Assembly (NCBI RefSeq): GCF_017114825.1
Contig: NZ_JADEVO010000011.1
Span: 62,001-126,000 of the forward strand
DNA length: 64,000 bases
DNA from: Pseudomonas gregormendelii
Lineage (GTDB): Bacteria > Pseudomonadota > Gammaproteobacteria > Pseudomonadales > Pseudomonadaceae
Direction: 5' to 3'
The position numbers and the translations under genes are program-made. The notes below the pieces were generated by a model, which had not been told where the DNA came from, searched no databases, and saw only the letters and a list, made by a program, of their open reading frames with translations. The first letter of the stretch is position 1, and every line of letters starts with the position of its first letter. Of the stretch, positions 8,198 through 17,299 are shown one piece after another.

Positions 8198-8697
8198 AGT
8201 TGAAGCTCCATGTCATCGATTTGGGAAAGCAGCTTCTCCGAAGCTGCCTTCCAAATTTAGGCGATGTATGGAGACTGTCAAAAGTGTGTCTGTTGCGGGA
8301 TGTGAGATAATTGCAAACTCTTAACGACCCCGCATGTAAAGCGCTTAGCTGATCCCGGATGCCGTGCTGCAAATTCCCCCAGCAGCGAGCTCGCCATGAT
8401 GCGTTCCGACGCATAAGTCGAAAAAATATATCTCTCTAAACAACAATGAAACCTCCCCGCAACACCAAGACAGCGCGTGGATCACTCCAATAATACTGAC
8501 GATCGGTCGGCGACTTCAATCCGACGCGACAGACTCAGGAGCGCCATCATTGACATTCTTTTGACTTCCATGCGTATGCCGTTCCGTAGCCCGACGCTCC
8601 GCTTCTCAATGCATCCATAAGGTGGCATCATTCGCGATGAATTAAGCTAGGAGGTTTTGACAACTCATTCTGAAAAAAATGGAAGGTATTTTAACTG
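8198..8697. other. 500-bp gap between comEA and the acyltransferase gene
   Basis: No gene is visible. At 8229-8247 is a perfect hairpin (GCAGCTTC, loop TCC, GAAGCTGC) that resembles the wbpM terminator at 10706-10728. A second small inverted repeat, ATGCGT/ACGCAT, lies near 8399. The region becomes AT-rich toward the acyltransferase gene. Confidence 0.6.
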
Positions 8698-9801
8698 ATG
8701 AATGATACTGCCAAAAAGTCACGAATAACACCAATTGACGGGCTGCGTGGATTCGCAGTTTTAGTAGTATTTGTTTATCACACGCTTGGTATCCAATTGA
8801 GTGGCGACATCGGCGTCGACATATTTTTTACAATGAGCGGTTTTTTAATCTCTTCCCAAATTTTTAATGAGATCAAAAGAACAAATACCATAAATATCGT
8901 CAAGTTCTATCTCAATCGCATCGTCCGATTGATCCCTGCATTTCTCGCCGTGTGCGTACTTTACTTGGCGATTTACTACTGCTTTGGAAAATACAGTTAT
9001 CCAGCAAATGAAACAGCCGACATGACGACCATGCTCAGCATGATTTTCATGGCGAATATTTACTTAGCACAAGATCTGCACCCCATCCCTTTCCTCCAGC
9101 ATACGTGGACGTTGGCGGTAGAGTGGCAGTTCTATATCGCATGGCCAATTATTTTGCTAACGCTTGCGAAATGTGGAATTAAGACAAAATCGCTACTGGC
9201 AGTTTTAATCTGCGCGGCGATCCTCACAATCTGGATTCTGCGGATGGCTGGCGACAGATTCTTGCAGTTCGATGGAATTCTTCTCGGGTCGCTAATCCCA
9301 CTTATAAAAGATTACAAATTCATTGTTAGGCTTTTCAAAAACCGATTCTCCGGCCTCCTGATTTTTTGCCCGGCTATTCTTGTGATGGTGGCCTTCGTAT
9401 TCCATTATGCCCAGCCATACACGACACTGCCACCAAAAACAGTAGTATCGGTCATGACGATGATTGCGATTTTGTATTTCACGATTAACTACGACTCAAT
9501 CTATAACAATATTTTCGATAATATCCCAATGCGGTACTTCGGAAAAATATCGTACGGACTTTATCTGTACCACTATCCTATTGCAGCGCTAATGTATTCG
9601 AACGGTTTCGACTCCAAGCAATTGCTTGTGGTCGGCATCATCGTGGCCATACCTATCGCCGACGTTTCCTGGCGCTACCTGGAAGAGCCTCTCCTGAAAG
9701 CATGGGCACGTTCCAAATCGATTATGCGCGAACAGGTTATCGTGCCGTCTGACCAGATTACGGACGACCGACATTCTTCACATACGCCTGTAGCGCATTG
9801 A
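8698..9801 (+). CDS. Acyltransferase-3 family membrane protein (O-antigen acylation)
   Basis: This 367-residue polytopic protein of the acyltransferase-3 family has the conserved start IDGLRGFAVLVVFVYHT with the catalytic His, FFTMSGFLIS in helix 2, and about 10 membrane segments. Members move acyl groups, usually acetyl, onto sugars at the periplasmic side, as OafA does with O-antigen; the SGNH domain of longer relatives is absent. The gene is AT-rich and lies on the opposite strand from the O-antigen operon, between wbpM and comEA, so it looks acquired. GGAAGG lies about 10 nt before the ATG. Target sugar unknown. Confidence 0.85.
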   Translation: MNDTAKKSRITPIDGLRGFAVLVVFVYHTLGIQLSGDIGVDIFFTMSGFLISSQIFNEIKRTNTINIVKFYLNRIVRLIPAFLAVCVLYLAIYYCFGKYSYPANETADMTTMLSMIFMANIYLAQDLHPIPFLQHTWTLAVEWQFYIAWPIILLTLAKCGIKTKSLLAVLICAAILTIWILRMAGDRFLQFDGILLGSLIPLIKDYKFIVRLFKNRFSGLLIFCPAILVMVAFVFHYAQPYTTLPPKTVVSVMTMIAILYFTINYDSIYNNIFDNIPMRYFGKISYGLYLYHYPIAALMYSNGFDSKQLLVVGIIVAIPIADVSWRYLEEPLLKAWARSKSIMREQVIVPSDQITDDRHSSHTPVAH

Positions 9802-10113
9802 GGGATGCTTAGTCGGCGATGATCGCGGTGCAAAATCGAAAACAGACAATCCATAAGCTACTCAGAGTTTGACGGTTCCTGGATCTACCACGCTGGCGGT
9901 GCCGGATTACCCAGCACGCCCGCACCACCGGCACCTCAACTAGACAATCAGGGTTCGAAGTGGCGTCACTGGTAGATCCAGCTGAAAATAGGCAATCGCG
10001 TATGTCGGTGAGTTCACATATACGATTACCTGACGCAGGCTTTGCTCTAATATGTACATTTTGGTCAGTACGGACCGAAGTCTCTTACTTTTCACTAAAT
10101 CTGGAGAAAACCA
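9802..10113. other. 312-bp gap with foldback and wbpM remnant
   Basis: There is no intact gene. Outer arms CTGGATCTACCA (9879-9890) and TGGTAGATCCAG (9970-9981) are perfect inverted repeats, and inside them GGTGCCGG (9898-9905) pairs with CCGGCACC (9928-9935). On the minus strand, 9951-9984 reads W-I-Y-Q-stop-R-H-F-E-P-stop, close to the wbpM C-terminus WIYQQRRLEP. Confidence 0.7.
9951..9985 (-). pseudogene. Fossil of a wbpM 3' end
   Basis: About 35 bp aligns with the last codons of wbpM at 10787-10822 in the same orientation. Both share GGTAGATCCAG on the plus strand; the fossil carries a stop in place of the second Gln of WIYQQ. It suggests that a second wbpM copy or end once lay here. Confidence 0.5.
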
Positions 10114-10659
10114 ATGAATGTAGTCACCACTGACTTACCCGGTGTTCTGATTATCGAACCCAAGGTGTTTGGTGACGAGCGCGGCTTCTTTTATGAAAGC
10201 TTCAACGCCAAGGCTTTCGAAGAAGCGACTGGTCTAAACACTAAATTTGTTCAGGACAATCATTCCCGCTCGCAAAAAGGTGTGCTTCGCGGCTTGCACT
10301 ATCAGCTTGAGAATACTCAGGGCAAGCTGGTGCGTGTCACAGTGGGAGAGGTTCTTGACGTGGCGGTGGATATTCGGCGTAGCTCACCGCATTTCGGAAA
10401 GTGGGTAGCCGTTCGACTATCGGCTGAAAATCACCGTCAGCTTTGGGTTCCGGAAGGCTTCGCACATGGCTTCGTTGTCCTGAGCGACTTCGCCGAGTTT
10501 CTTTACAAAACTACTGATTATTACACCCCCTCCGCCGAGCGCTACATTCGTTGGAATGATCCGACTCTGGCAATCGATTGGCAGCTCAATGAAACCCCAC
10601 AACTGTCGGCTAAGGACCAAGCAGGTAAAACCCTGCAGGAAGCGGATCTGTTTCCCTAA
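10114..10659 (+). CDS. rmlC: dTDP-4-dehydrorhamnose 3,5-epimerase RmlC
   Basis: This 181-residue cupin enzyme catalyses the third step of dTDP-L-rhamnose synthesis, epimerising C3 and C5 of the 4-keto-6-deoxyhexose. The family stretches DERGFFYESFN, QDNHSRSQKGVLRGLHYQ with catalytic His62, and VPEGFAHGF are present; Tyr131 in YKTTDYY is the likely acid. GGAG precedes ATG 10114. It is odd that it lies alone, opposite to and converging on wbpM, while rmlB, rmlD and rmlA lie 15 kb away. It completes the rhamnose pathway for this locus. Confidence 0.95.
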   Translation: MNVVTTDLPGVLIIEPKVFGDERGFFYESFNAKAFEEATGLNTKFVQDNHSRSQKGVLRGLHYQLENTQGKLVRVTVGEVLDVAVDIRRSSPHFGKWVAVRLSAENHRQLWVPEGFAHGFVVLSDFAEFLYKTTDYYTPSAERYIRWNDPTLAIDWQLNETPQLSAKDQAGKTLQEADLFP

Positions 10660-10700
10660 GCAGTGCGGCCCTGACGTTGTGAGACAACAGTTCAAGTCTC

Positions 10701-10730
10701 AGAAAAAGCAGCTTCCAGGAAGCTGCTTGA
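10701..10730 (-). terminator. Terminator after wbpM
   Basis: On the minus strand AAGCAGCTTCC and GGAAGCTGCTT form a perfect stem running into TTTTTCT, about 60 bp after the wbpM stop. On the plus strand it also follows rmlC but lacks a T-run. Confidence 0.75.
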
Positions 10731-10786
10731 AACATCGTACAGTGCCGCGCTTATTGCTAAACGACCTTGCTGCAACTTTTAACAGG

Positions 10787-12796
10787 TCACGGCTCGAGTC
10801 GGCGTTGCTGGTAGATCCAGTCAACAATTTCTCCATCAGGAGCGTATCCGCTGACGGTATCGCGCAGCAACTGTCGGACTCGCGTGTAGTCGTCGTGCTC
10901 AACTGCCAAGAGCAATTCTGTCAACTTGGTTTTGAGCACTTCCCACGGTAGATGATCTTCATTGGCACTCATGATCATAGGGTGCCGAGTGGAAACAACG
11001 TTGTCACCAATCAATAACTCTTCATAGAGCTTCTCACCCGGGCGCAATCCAGTGAATTCGATGGAGATATCGCCATTAATGTTCTTCTCGGAACGGACAC
11101 TCAAGCCAGATAGATGAATCATCTTTTCTGCCAGCTCTACAATTCTCACGGGTTCACCCATGTCGAGCACAAAAACGTCGCCACCCTGCCCCATTGACCC
11201 CGCCTGAATTACAAGCTGCGCAGCTTCGGGAATGGTCATGAAATAACGGGTGATTTTCGGGTGAGTAACAGTCAGTGGCCCGCCGGACTTGATCTGTTTG
11301 TGAAACAACGGAATCACCGAACCTGAAGATCCCAGAACATTACCAAAGCGGACCATGGTAAATCTGGTTTTATTGACCCGCGACACATTACCAGTATCAC
11401 CAAAAAGTACCGGGGCCACCTCGCGACTGAGCGCTTGCAGCGTCAGTTCCGCGAGACGCTTCGTGCTACCCATCACATTGGTGGGCCGCACAGCTTTGTC
11501 CGTAGAGATCAAAACGAAGTTAGCAACCCCGGCCTGAAGAGCAGCCTGAGCGGTATTGAGTGTACCGATCACATTATTAAGAACGCCTTCGGCGATGTTG
11601 TGCTCCACCATTGGCACATGTTTGTAGGCCGCGGCATGATAAACCGTATCAACGTGCCAGGTTTTCATTACGTCCAGTAATTTTTCTGGATTGCGTACGG
11701 AACCAAGGATTGGTAACAGTCGAACCGGTAGCGATTCCCGTGTAACGCGCTGCTCTAGCTCCGACAAAATGCTATAGAGATTAAACTCACTATGATCAAG
11801 AAGTAAAAGCGTTGTTGGCCTTAAAGCCAGAATCTGCCTGCAAAGTTCCGATCCAATTGAACCACCCGCTCCGGTAACCAGAACAGTCTGATTTTTGATG
11901 CAATGCTCAAGCAACTCTCCCTGCGCGGGTACGGAGTCACGACCGAGCAAGTCAGCAATATCCACTTCCTGTATGTCATCGACCTTGACCCTGCCACTGG
12001 CCAGATCCATGAAGCCCGGTACACTTCGAACGTGCAGTGGAAAGCCTTCGAGGAAGGTCAGGATTTCACGACGACGGCCCCTGTTAGATGACGGGATCGC
12101 AAGAAGGACTTCCTGCGCACCTGTAACATCGATCATTCTCTGAATGTGCTTGGGCTTGTACACATGCAGGCCCGAGATGATGCGATCGGCAATGCTGTTA
12201 TCGTCATCAATGAATGCTACCGGACGCATCGCCCGGCCCATGCGTAGGGCCGCAACAAGCTGATTTCCTGCAGCGCCCGCGCCGTAAATCGCAACTCTTG
12301 GAAGACCGTCATCTCTGCTGGCAAAAGGCACGTGCTGCACTGCCGTAAACCAGTCGCCCAGGAAGTACTGGCGCATCGCAAGACGTAATCCGCCAATCAT
12401 GATAAGACTCAACCACCAGTAGTTGAAGATGATTGAACGAGGCACGATATTCTGATGGTTGCTGTACCAGTAAACGATGACGCCTAGGATCAGCGAAGAC
12501 AGGCTTACAGCCTTGATGATAGCGATCAGTGCATCGTTGCCAAAATAGCGCATGACCGCCCGATACATCCCAAAGCGGATGAACAAGGGTATCGCCACCA
12601 CCGGAGCGATGAGGAAGAGCCAGGTGTGCGCGAGAAACGGATTTACCATTTCATCGATACCAAGTCGGACCACAAACGCCAACCAGAGGGCAGCCCAAAC
12701 CAGGACGACGTCGGCCGAAACCTGTATCAGTCGCTTTTGGCGGCGTGGCAGCCCCAGCAACAGAGCCCGTATCCTCTCCATAAACGCTTCAAACAC
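10787..12796 (-). CDS. wbpM: WbpM-type nucleotide-sugar 4,6-dehydratase
   Basis: This 669-residue enzyme has four N-terminal membrane helices (about 15-130), a Rossmann-like middle part (VAIYGAGAAGNQL) and a C-terminal SDR domain with GAGGSIGSELCRQI and the STDKAVRPTNVMG motif in place of the usual Tyr-containing YxxxK. It makes UDP-4-keto-6-deoxy-GlcNAc, the precursor of D-QuiNAc or D-FucNAc. It is the conserved last gene of pseudomonad O-antigen clusters. The start is a GTG with GGAG 9 nt upstream; an in-frame ATG 15 bp downstream is an alternative. Confidence 0.95.
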   Translation of the reverse strand: MFEAFMERIRALLLGLPRRQKRLIQVSADVVLVWAALWLAFVVRLGIDEMVNPFLAHTWLFLIAPVVAIPLFIRFGMYRAVMRYFGNDALIAIIKAVSLSSLILGVIVYWYSNHQNIVPRSIIFNYWWLSLIMIGGLRLAMRQYFLGDWFTAVQHVPFASRDDGLPRVAIYGAGAAGNQLVAALRMGRAMRPVAFIDDDNSIADRIISGLHVYKPKHIQRMIDVTGAQEVLLAIPSSNRGRRREILTFLEGFPLHVRSVPGFMDLASGRVKVDDIQEVDIADLLGRDSVPAQGELLEHCIKNQTVLVTGAGGSIGSELCRQILALRPTTLLLLDHSEFNLYSILSELEQRVTRESLPVRLLPILGSVRNPEKLLDVMKTWHVDTVYHAAAYKHVPMVEHNIAEGVLNNVIGTLNTAQAALQAGVANFVLISTDKAVRPTNVMGSTKRLAELTLQALSREVAPVLFGDTGNVSRVNKTRFTMVRFGNVLGSSGSVIPLFHKQIKSGGPLTVTHPKITRYFMTIPEAAQLVIQAGSMGQGGDVFVLDMGEPVRIVELAEKMIHLSGLSVRSEKNINGDISIEFTGLRPGEKLYEELLIGDNVVSTRHPMIMSANEDHLPWEVLKTKLTELLLAVEHDDYTRVRQLLRDTVSGYAPDGEIVDWIYQQRRLEP

Positions 12797-12880
12797 CTTG
12801 TCCCGCTCCTAAACTGGATATGACGCAATCATTGTACCCATTCGGACAACTACAACACTCGTTAAATCAATTCGCATAGC

Positions 12881-13915
12881 TTAACTGGCAGAGGGAGAAA
12901 CCGAGCTCTCAAGCGCCCCTGCATGGAATTTCACAGCGATAATGATCAATGGAATGTAGGCCATCACAAGGCCGCAGGCGCCGTCCAGCCCCCAGTAAGT
13001 GACGCATAAAGCAATAGGTAGCAACCAGAATAAGTTAATTGCACCCACAGCTATAGTCACTGGCAAATGCCTGCCAAATCGCCGCGATGCAAACTGGTAA
13101 GCGTGGCTGCGATGAGCTTCATAGACCTTGTCACCTCGTATCAATCGCCGCAATAGCGTGAACGTAGCGTCGACTATGAATACGCCGAGAAGAATCAACC
13201 ATGACCAAAACAAAGCGGAAGACTCCCAGGCGGCCTGAATCGACAGCACTCCCAACACAATCCCAAGGAACCCACTACCGGCATCCCCCATGAAAATGCG
13301 TGCGGGGGGAAAGTTCCAGTAGAGGAACCCCAAAACCGCCATTGCCAATACCAGCGGTGCCCATATCAGCGCCGGAGTACCGTTGAGCCAATACAGGAAA
13401 CATGCGCCAAGGCAAACACACAAGGCTTCAATGCTGGCAATCCCATCAATTCCGTCCATGAAATTGTAAAGATTCAAAAGCCAGACCAGGTAGATGGCAG
13501 CCAGCACATACCCAAACCAACGAAGCTCCATGCTCATTCCGAAGATGACTATGGGAGGAAACCCTCCCATCCACACCAGTGCCCATATCCCAGCGCCAAA
13601 ATGGCCCAGTAACCGCCATCTGGCAGCTATGTGACCATGATCATCCATAAATCCTATCACAGCGACCAAAATACCCGCGCCGCCTACAGCAATCAGCGGA
13701 GACCATTCAACCAGTCCCACATAACCAAGAACAGGCAGCGATATGAGGAAAGCGATGACGATCGCCACTCCCCCACCACGCGGCGTTGGGATTGAATGCG
13801 AACTCCGGGCATTAGGGATATCGATAATGCTGCGACTTAGCGCATAACGACGTAAGGCTGCAGTCAGCGACAAGGCAAGCAAGGCGATAGCAGGTACTAG
13901 CCACAAGTAAATCAT
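12881..13915 (-). CDS. wbpL: WbpL/WecA-like undecaprenyl-phosphate sugar-1-P transferase
   Basis: This 344-residue polytopic enzyme of the MraY/WecA family loads the first HexNAc-1-phosphate onto undecaprenyl phosphate and so starts each O-unit. About 10-11 hydrophobic segments, DIPNARSSHSIPTPRGGG at residues 37-54, GFMDDHG, the NLYNFMDGIDGI loop and the HRSHAYQ motif of the last cytoplasmic loop are all present. Its start overlaps the upstream epimerase gene by 4 bp (ATGA), so translation is coupled. The gene product and WbpM probably use the same D-QuiNAc/D-FucNAc precursor route. Confidence 0.93.
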   Translation of the reverse strand: MIYLWLVPAIALLALSLTAALRRYALSRSIIDIPNARSSHSIPTPRGGGVAIVIAFLISLPVLGYVGLVEWSPLIAVGGAGILVAVIGFMDDHGHIAARWRLLGHFGAGIWALVWMGGFPPIVIFGMSMELRWFGYVLAAIYLVWLLNLYNFMDGIDGIASIEALCVCLGACFLYWLNGTPALIWAPLVLAMAVLGFLYWNFPPARIFMGDAGSGFLGIVLGVLSIQAAWESSALFWSWLILLGVFIVDATFTLLRRLIRGDKVYEAHRSHAYQFASRRFGRHLPVTIAVGAINLFWLLPIALCVTYWGLDGACGLVMAYIPLIIIAVKFHAGALESSVSPSAS

Positions 13916-14883
13916 TGTTGTTGATTGTCCCTAAAATGTAATGCGGTTGCCGCCAATGCCTCATCGACGCTCACTGGTGGCGTCCAGCCCAGAAGATTGC
14001 GAGTCTTTGTAATATCTACCTGCAAAGATCCACAGAGACGCTGGGAAAGTGCTTTCTTGCCCAGCATCGCTGCGCCTCCTTCAAGCATCCAACTGGGAAC
14101 TGGAATAAGTCGCGCTGGCTTGTGAAGTGCCTTGGCCATTCTGGCCAACAATTGGGTCGTAGATAAATCCTCTCCATCGCTCACAAGAAACGTCTGATTG
14201 GCGGCAGCTGGATGATCAATGCAGGTCACGACAAGATCGACCAGGTTATCCAGCGCGACGAGGCTACGGCTATTATGTATGGCGCCAAAAGGTAAGGGAA
14301 TGCCCTTATCCAACCAGTGCATCATACTTAAAAAGTTTGCTTTGACGCCTGGTCCGTAGACGAGAACAGGGCGGACAATGACCACCTCTATTCCGGTTTC
14401 CGTCGACAGTTGGCGCAGGCCCTGCTCTGCCTCCATTTTCGAAATGCCATAAGGATCGGCAGGAGCAGGAGAATCGTCGCCGGTGTAGAAACCACCTGGT
14501 TTCGTACCTTCGCCATTGACCTTGATTGAACTGATAAAGATAAATCGTCGAACACCAGCGGCAGCCGCCTGACGAGCGAAATTCAACGTACCAGCGACAT
14601 TCACTTTACGAAACGCAGCCAATGGATCCGATTCGACATCATTCATGACGTGAACTCGCGCCGCGGAGTGAATAATCACATCAAATTTTGTGAGATCTCC
14701 TGTCCACGCAGTGTCGCCATCAAACGAGCCAATTCGCAGTGTAGGTACGTCCTGTACGTTGAGCTGAGATTCTTGTCGGACAACGGCAGAAACACTATGC
14801 GTCTTTTCGTTGAGTAAACGTTTAAGAATAGCGCCGCCTACGAAACCAGTCGCCCCGGTCAATAAGATTGAGTGCCGCATCAT
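13912..14883 (-). CDS. UDP-sugar 4-reductase/epimerase, SDR (WbpV/WbjF type)
   Basis: This 323-residue extended SDR has the NAD motif TGATGFVGGAIL near residue 10, SSIKVNGEG and the catalytic YGISKMEAE. It resembles the reductases that act after WbpM, turning UDP-4-keto-6-deoxy-GlcNAc into UDP-D-QuiNAc (WbpV-like) or UDP-D-FucNAc (WbpK/WbjF-like); the sequence does not settle which. Its position between wbuB and wbpL copies the order of the P. aeruginosa O11 cluster as I recall it. It overlaps both neighbours by 4 bp. Confidence 0.85.
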   Translation of the reverse strand: MMRHSILLTGATGFVGGAILKRLLNEKTHSVSAVVRQESQLNVQDVPTLRIGSFDGDTAWTGDLTKFDVIIHSAARVHVMNDVESDPLAAFRKVNVAGTLNFARQAAAAGVRRFIFISSIKVNGEGTKPGGFYTGDDSPAPADPYGISKMEAEQGLRQLSTETGIEVVIVRPVLVYGPGVKANFLSMMHWLDKGIPLPFGAIHNSRSLVALDNLVDLVVTCIDHPAAANQTFLVSDGEDLSTTQLLARMAKALHKPARLIPVPSWMLEGGAAMLGKKALSQRLCGSLQVDITKTRNLLGWTPPVSVDEALAATALHFRDNQQQ

Positions 14884-16133
14884 TGGCTGGCCTTTCTTAA
14901 AGTTGCATTTCTAAAAAGATCTTCCAGTTGAGTTAAAAGTCGATTCTTCGAATAGTTATCCAAGTAATACTGACGCCCGGATTCACCCATTGCCCTTAAT
15001 TGACTCGCGTCTGATTGCGCAAGAGCCAACGTTATTTCCGCCAAACCGTTCGAATCGCCGGAAGAGCATGTCAGACCGGCGCCCGACTCCCCAATCACTC
15101 GTGCCGCCTCACCATTGATCATGCCTAGCAACGGCCTGCCTGAGGCAAGATAAGCCTGCACCTTTCCGGGAATAGTCTTTTCGAATACGTCATTGGTTTT
15201 GAGCGAGACGAGCAAAGCATCCGCACACGCGAATAGAGCTGGCATTTCCTCAAGAGGATGTCGACCTAGCAGCAAAACATTTCCAAGCCCTCTGGAATGG
15301 ACCTGTTGACTTAGCCACTCACTCATACGCCCATCGCCGACAATTACCCAACGCACAAAAACCTTGTTAACTAAGCTTTCGGCTGCGTCTAGCACAGCAG
15401 GCAGATCTTGCGCTTCACCCAGATTGCCCGCGAACACAACAGTGAATACTGTTTCATCACGTGAAAGCAAGGAGGTAGTTCGATTGTCCACTGCGGAAAA
15501 ATCGTCTTCGGCCCAACTCGGAAAATAGACCAGACGCTCGGAAGCAATATTTCTTGTGCAGTATCTCTGCACATTTTCAAAAAAACCATGGGACTGCAGT
15601 AGCAAATAATCAGTACGGTTATAAATCCATGAAACCATTTTACCAACCATTGCCAGCAATGCAGGCTTTTTCATAACGCCGACAGCTCTGAGCGTCTCAG
15701 GCCAAAGATCCAGGACCCAAACGAACACCGGCGCTTTTTTCAGTCGGCCAATTACTATCGCGGGTATGGCTGCCATGATAGGTGATACCGCATACACGAA
15801 AATTGCATCGAACTCTTTACCCCGCAATTTGTACGCCCCGACAACTGAAGCGCTGGTGAAGAAACTGAGATAATTCAGTGCCAAATTGATACTGCGTTTA
15901 CCCCGCGGCAACATTGGCACCCTGACAATTTCGGCACCATGGTAATCCCCGAAACGCTCAGGCGCCGCCTGGAACTCAGCAAATACGGTCCCTTCAGGAT
16001 AATTAGGCAGCCCCGTGAGCACGGAGACCGAATGTCCTTTGTCGGTAAAATCGCGAACCAAGTCGTTTATACGCATATTTTCTGGCCAAAAATATTGCGT
16101 TACTACCAGGATTCTCAGTTTCTTCTCAGGCAT
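14880..16133 (-). CDS. wbuB: WbuB-like L-fucosamine glycosyltransferase (GT4)
   Basis: This 417-residue GT-B glycosyltransferase has the N-terminal VVTQYFWPENMRINDLV and C-terminal donor domain with GNLGEAQDLP, GDGRMSEWL and the acid region FEKTIPGKVQAYLASGRPLLG. It matches the WbuB/WbjE group that transfers N-acetyl-L-fucosamine. The three genes that make UDP-L-FucNAc lie just upstream, which supports this donor. ATG 16133 is chosen over a GTG two codons earlier since GAG lies 8 nt before it. It acts in the cytoplasm on the lipid-linked O-unit. Confidence 0.88.
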   Translation of the reverse strand: MPEKKLRILVVTQYFWPENMRINDLVRDFTDKGHSVSVLTGLPNYPEGTVFAEFQAAPERFGDYHGAEIVRVPMLPRGKRSINLALNYLSFFTSASVVGAYKLRGKEFDAIFVYAVSPIMAAIPAIVIGRLKKAPVFVWVLDLWPETLRAVGVMKKPALLAMVGKMVSWIYNRTDYLLLQSHGFFENVQRYCTRNIASERLVYFPSWAEDDFSAVDNRTTSLLSRDETVFTVVFAGNLGEAQDLPAVLDAAESLVNKVFVRWVIVGDGRMSEWLSQQVHSRGLGNVLLLGRHPLEEMPALFACADALLVSLKTNDVFEKTIPGKVQAYLASGRPLLGMINGEAARVIGESGAGLTCSSGDSNGLAEITLALAQSDASQLRAMGESGRQYYLDNYSKNRLLTQLEDLFRNATLRKASQ

Positions 16134-16147
16134 GATCACAACTCGAA

Positions 16148-17278
16148 TTAGTAACGTTTCCAGACGATGCGATTCACATAGTCAGTATAACTATGTACGA
16201 TCCTGGCTACCTTTTCGGACACATTGGGCATGCTGTAGTCTTCAACTAAGCGCAACGTTCGCTCCACCCCAGAGGCTTGTGAATCCAATACCATCAACCC
16301 TTGCAACACCCGTTCAACTTCGAGCCCGACCATCATCACTGCAGCTTCTTCCATGCCTTCTGGACGCTCGTGGGCCTCACGGATATTCAATGCCGGAAAA
16401 TTAAGTATCGAAGACTCTTCGCTGATTGTACCGCTATCAGAAAGTACCGCCTTGGATTCCAACTGCAGTTTGTTGTAATCTTTGAAGCCCAATGGCTTAA
16501 GCAATTTTACGTTGTCGTGGAATACAATACCCATCGCATCAACACGCTTTTGAGTGCGTGGATGAGTCGAAACAATGACCGGATAACCAAATGTCAACGC
16601 CACGGTATTCAGAACATCGACCAGCTTCAGAAGATTCTTATCAGAATCGATATTTTCTTCACGGTGCGCGCTAACTACAAAAAACTTACCGGATACGAGC
16701 CCCAAACGTGCCAACACGTCAGAAGACTCTATGCCATCGCGATAATAATTAAGAACTTCAAACATTGGACTACCGGTCTTAATCACCATATCAGGAGACA
16801 GACCTTCTTTTAGCAAGTAATCGCGAGCGATAGTGCTATAAGTAAGATTGATATCAGCCGTATGATCTACGATTCGCCGATTGATTTCTTCAGGCACCCG
16901 CATATCGAAACAACGATTACCGGCTTCCATATGAAAAGTTGGAATTTTACGTCGTTTGGCAGGGATGACAGCCATGCAACTATTGGTATCACCTAAAACC
17001 AGCAACGCCTCTGGCTGAACAGCGGCAAGCACTTGATCCACAGCAATGATCACATTCCCGATGGTTTCAGCACCGCTGCTGCCTGCTGCATTTAGAAAAT
17101 GATCGGGTTTGCGGATCCCAAGGTCTTGAAAAAAAATCTCATTCAATTCGTAATCGTAGTTCTGGCCTGTGTGCACCAGAACGTGATCACAATACTTATC
17201 CAGCGCTGAGATAACGCGCGACAAGCGAATGATTTCTGGACGGGTGCCGACAACAGTAACAATCTTCAACTTCTTCAT
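16148..17278 (-). CDS. wbjD: UDP-GlcNAc-type 2-epimerase, L-FucNAc pathway (WbjD/FnlC)
   Basis: This 376-residue enzyme of the UDP-GlcNAc 2-epimerase family starts MKKLKIVTVVGTRPEIIRLS and contains HTGQNYDYELNEIFF, GDTNSCMA and the active-site SAHREENID. In this context it is the last enzyme of UDP-N-acetyl-L-fucosamine synthesis, epimerising C2 of the L-talo or L-pneumosamine intermediate. It follows wbjB and wbjC in the same order as the known FnlABC and CapEFG sets. AGGA lies 10 nt before the ATG. Confidence 0.92.
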   Translation of the reverse strand: MKKLKIVTVVGTRPEIIRLSRVISALDKYCDHVLVHTGQNYDYELNEIFFQDLGIRKPDHFLNAAGSSGAETIGNVIIAVDQVLAAVQPEALLVLGDTNSCMAVIPAKRRKIPTFHMEAGNRCFDMRVPEEINRRIVDHTADINLTYSTIARDYLLKEGLSPDMVIKTGSPMFEVLNYYRDGIESSDVLARLGLVSGKFFVVSAHREENIDSDKNLLKLVDVLNTVALTFGYPVIVSTHPRTQKRVDAMGIVFHDNVKLLKPLGFKDYNKLQLESKAVLSDSGTISEESSILNFPALNIREAHERPEGMEEAAVMMVGLEVERVLQGLMVLDSQASGVERTLRLVEDYSMPNVSEKVARIVHSYTDYVNRIVWKRY

Positions 17279-17299
17279 TTTGATAAATTCCTAATTCGA

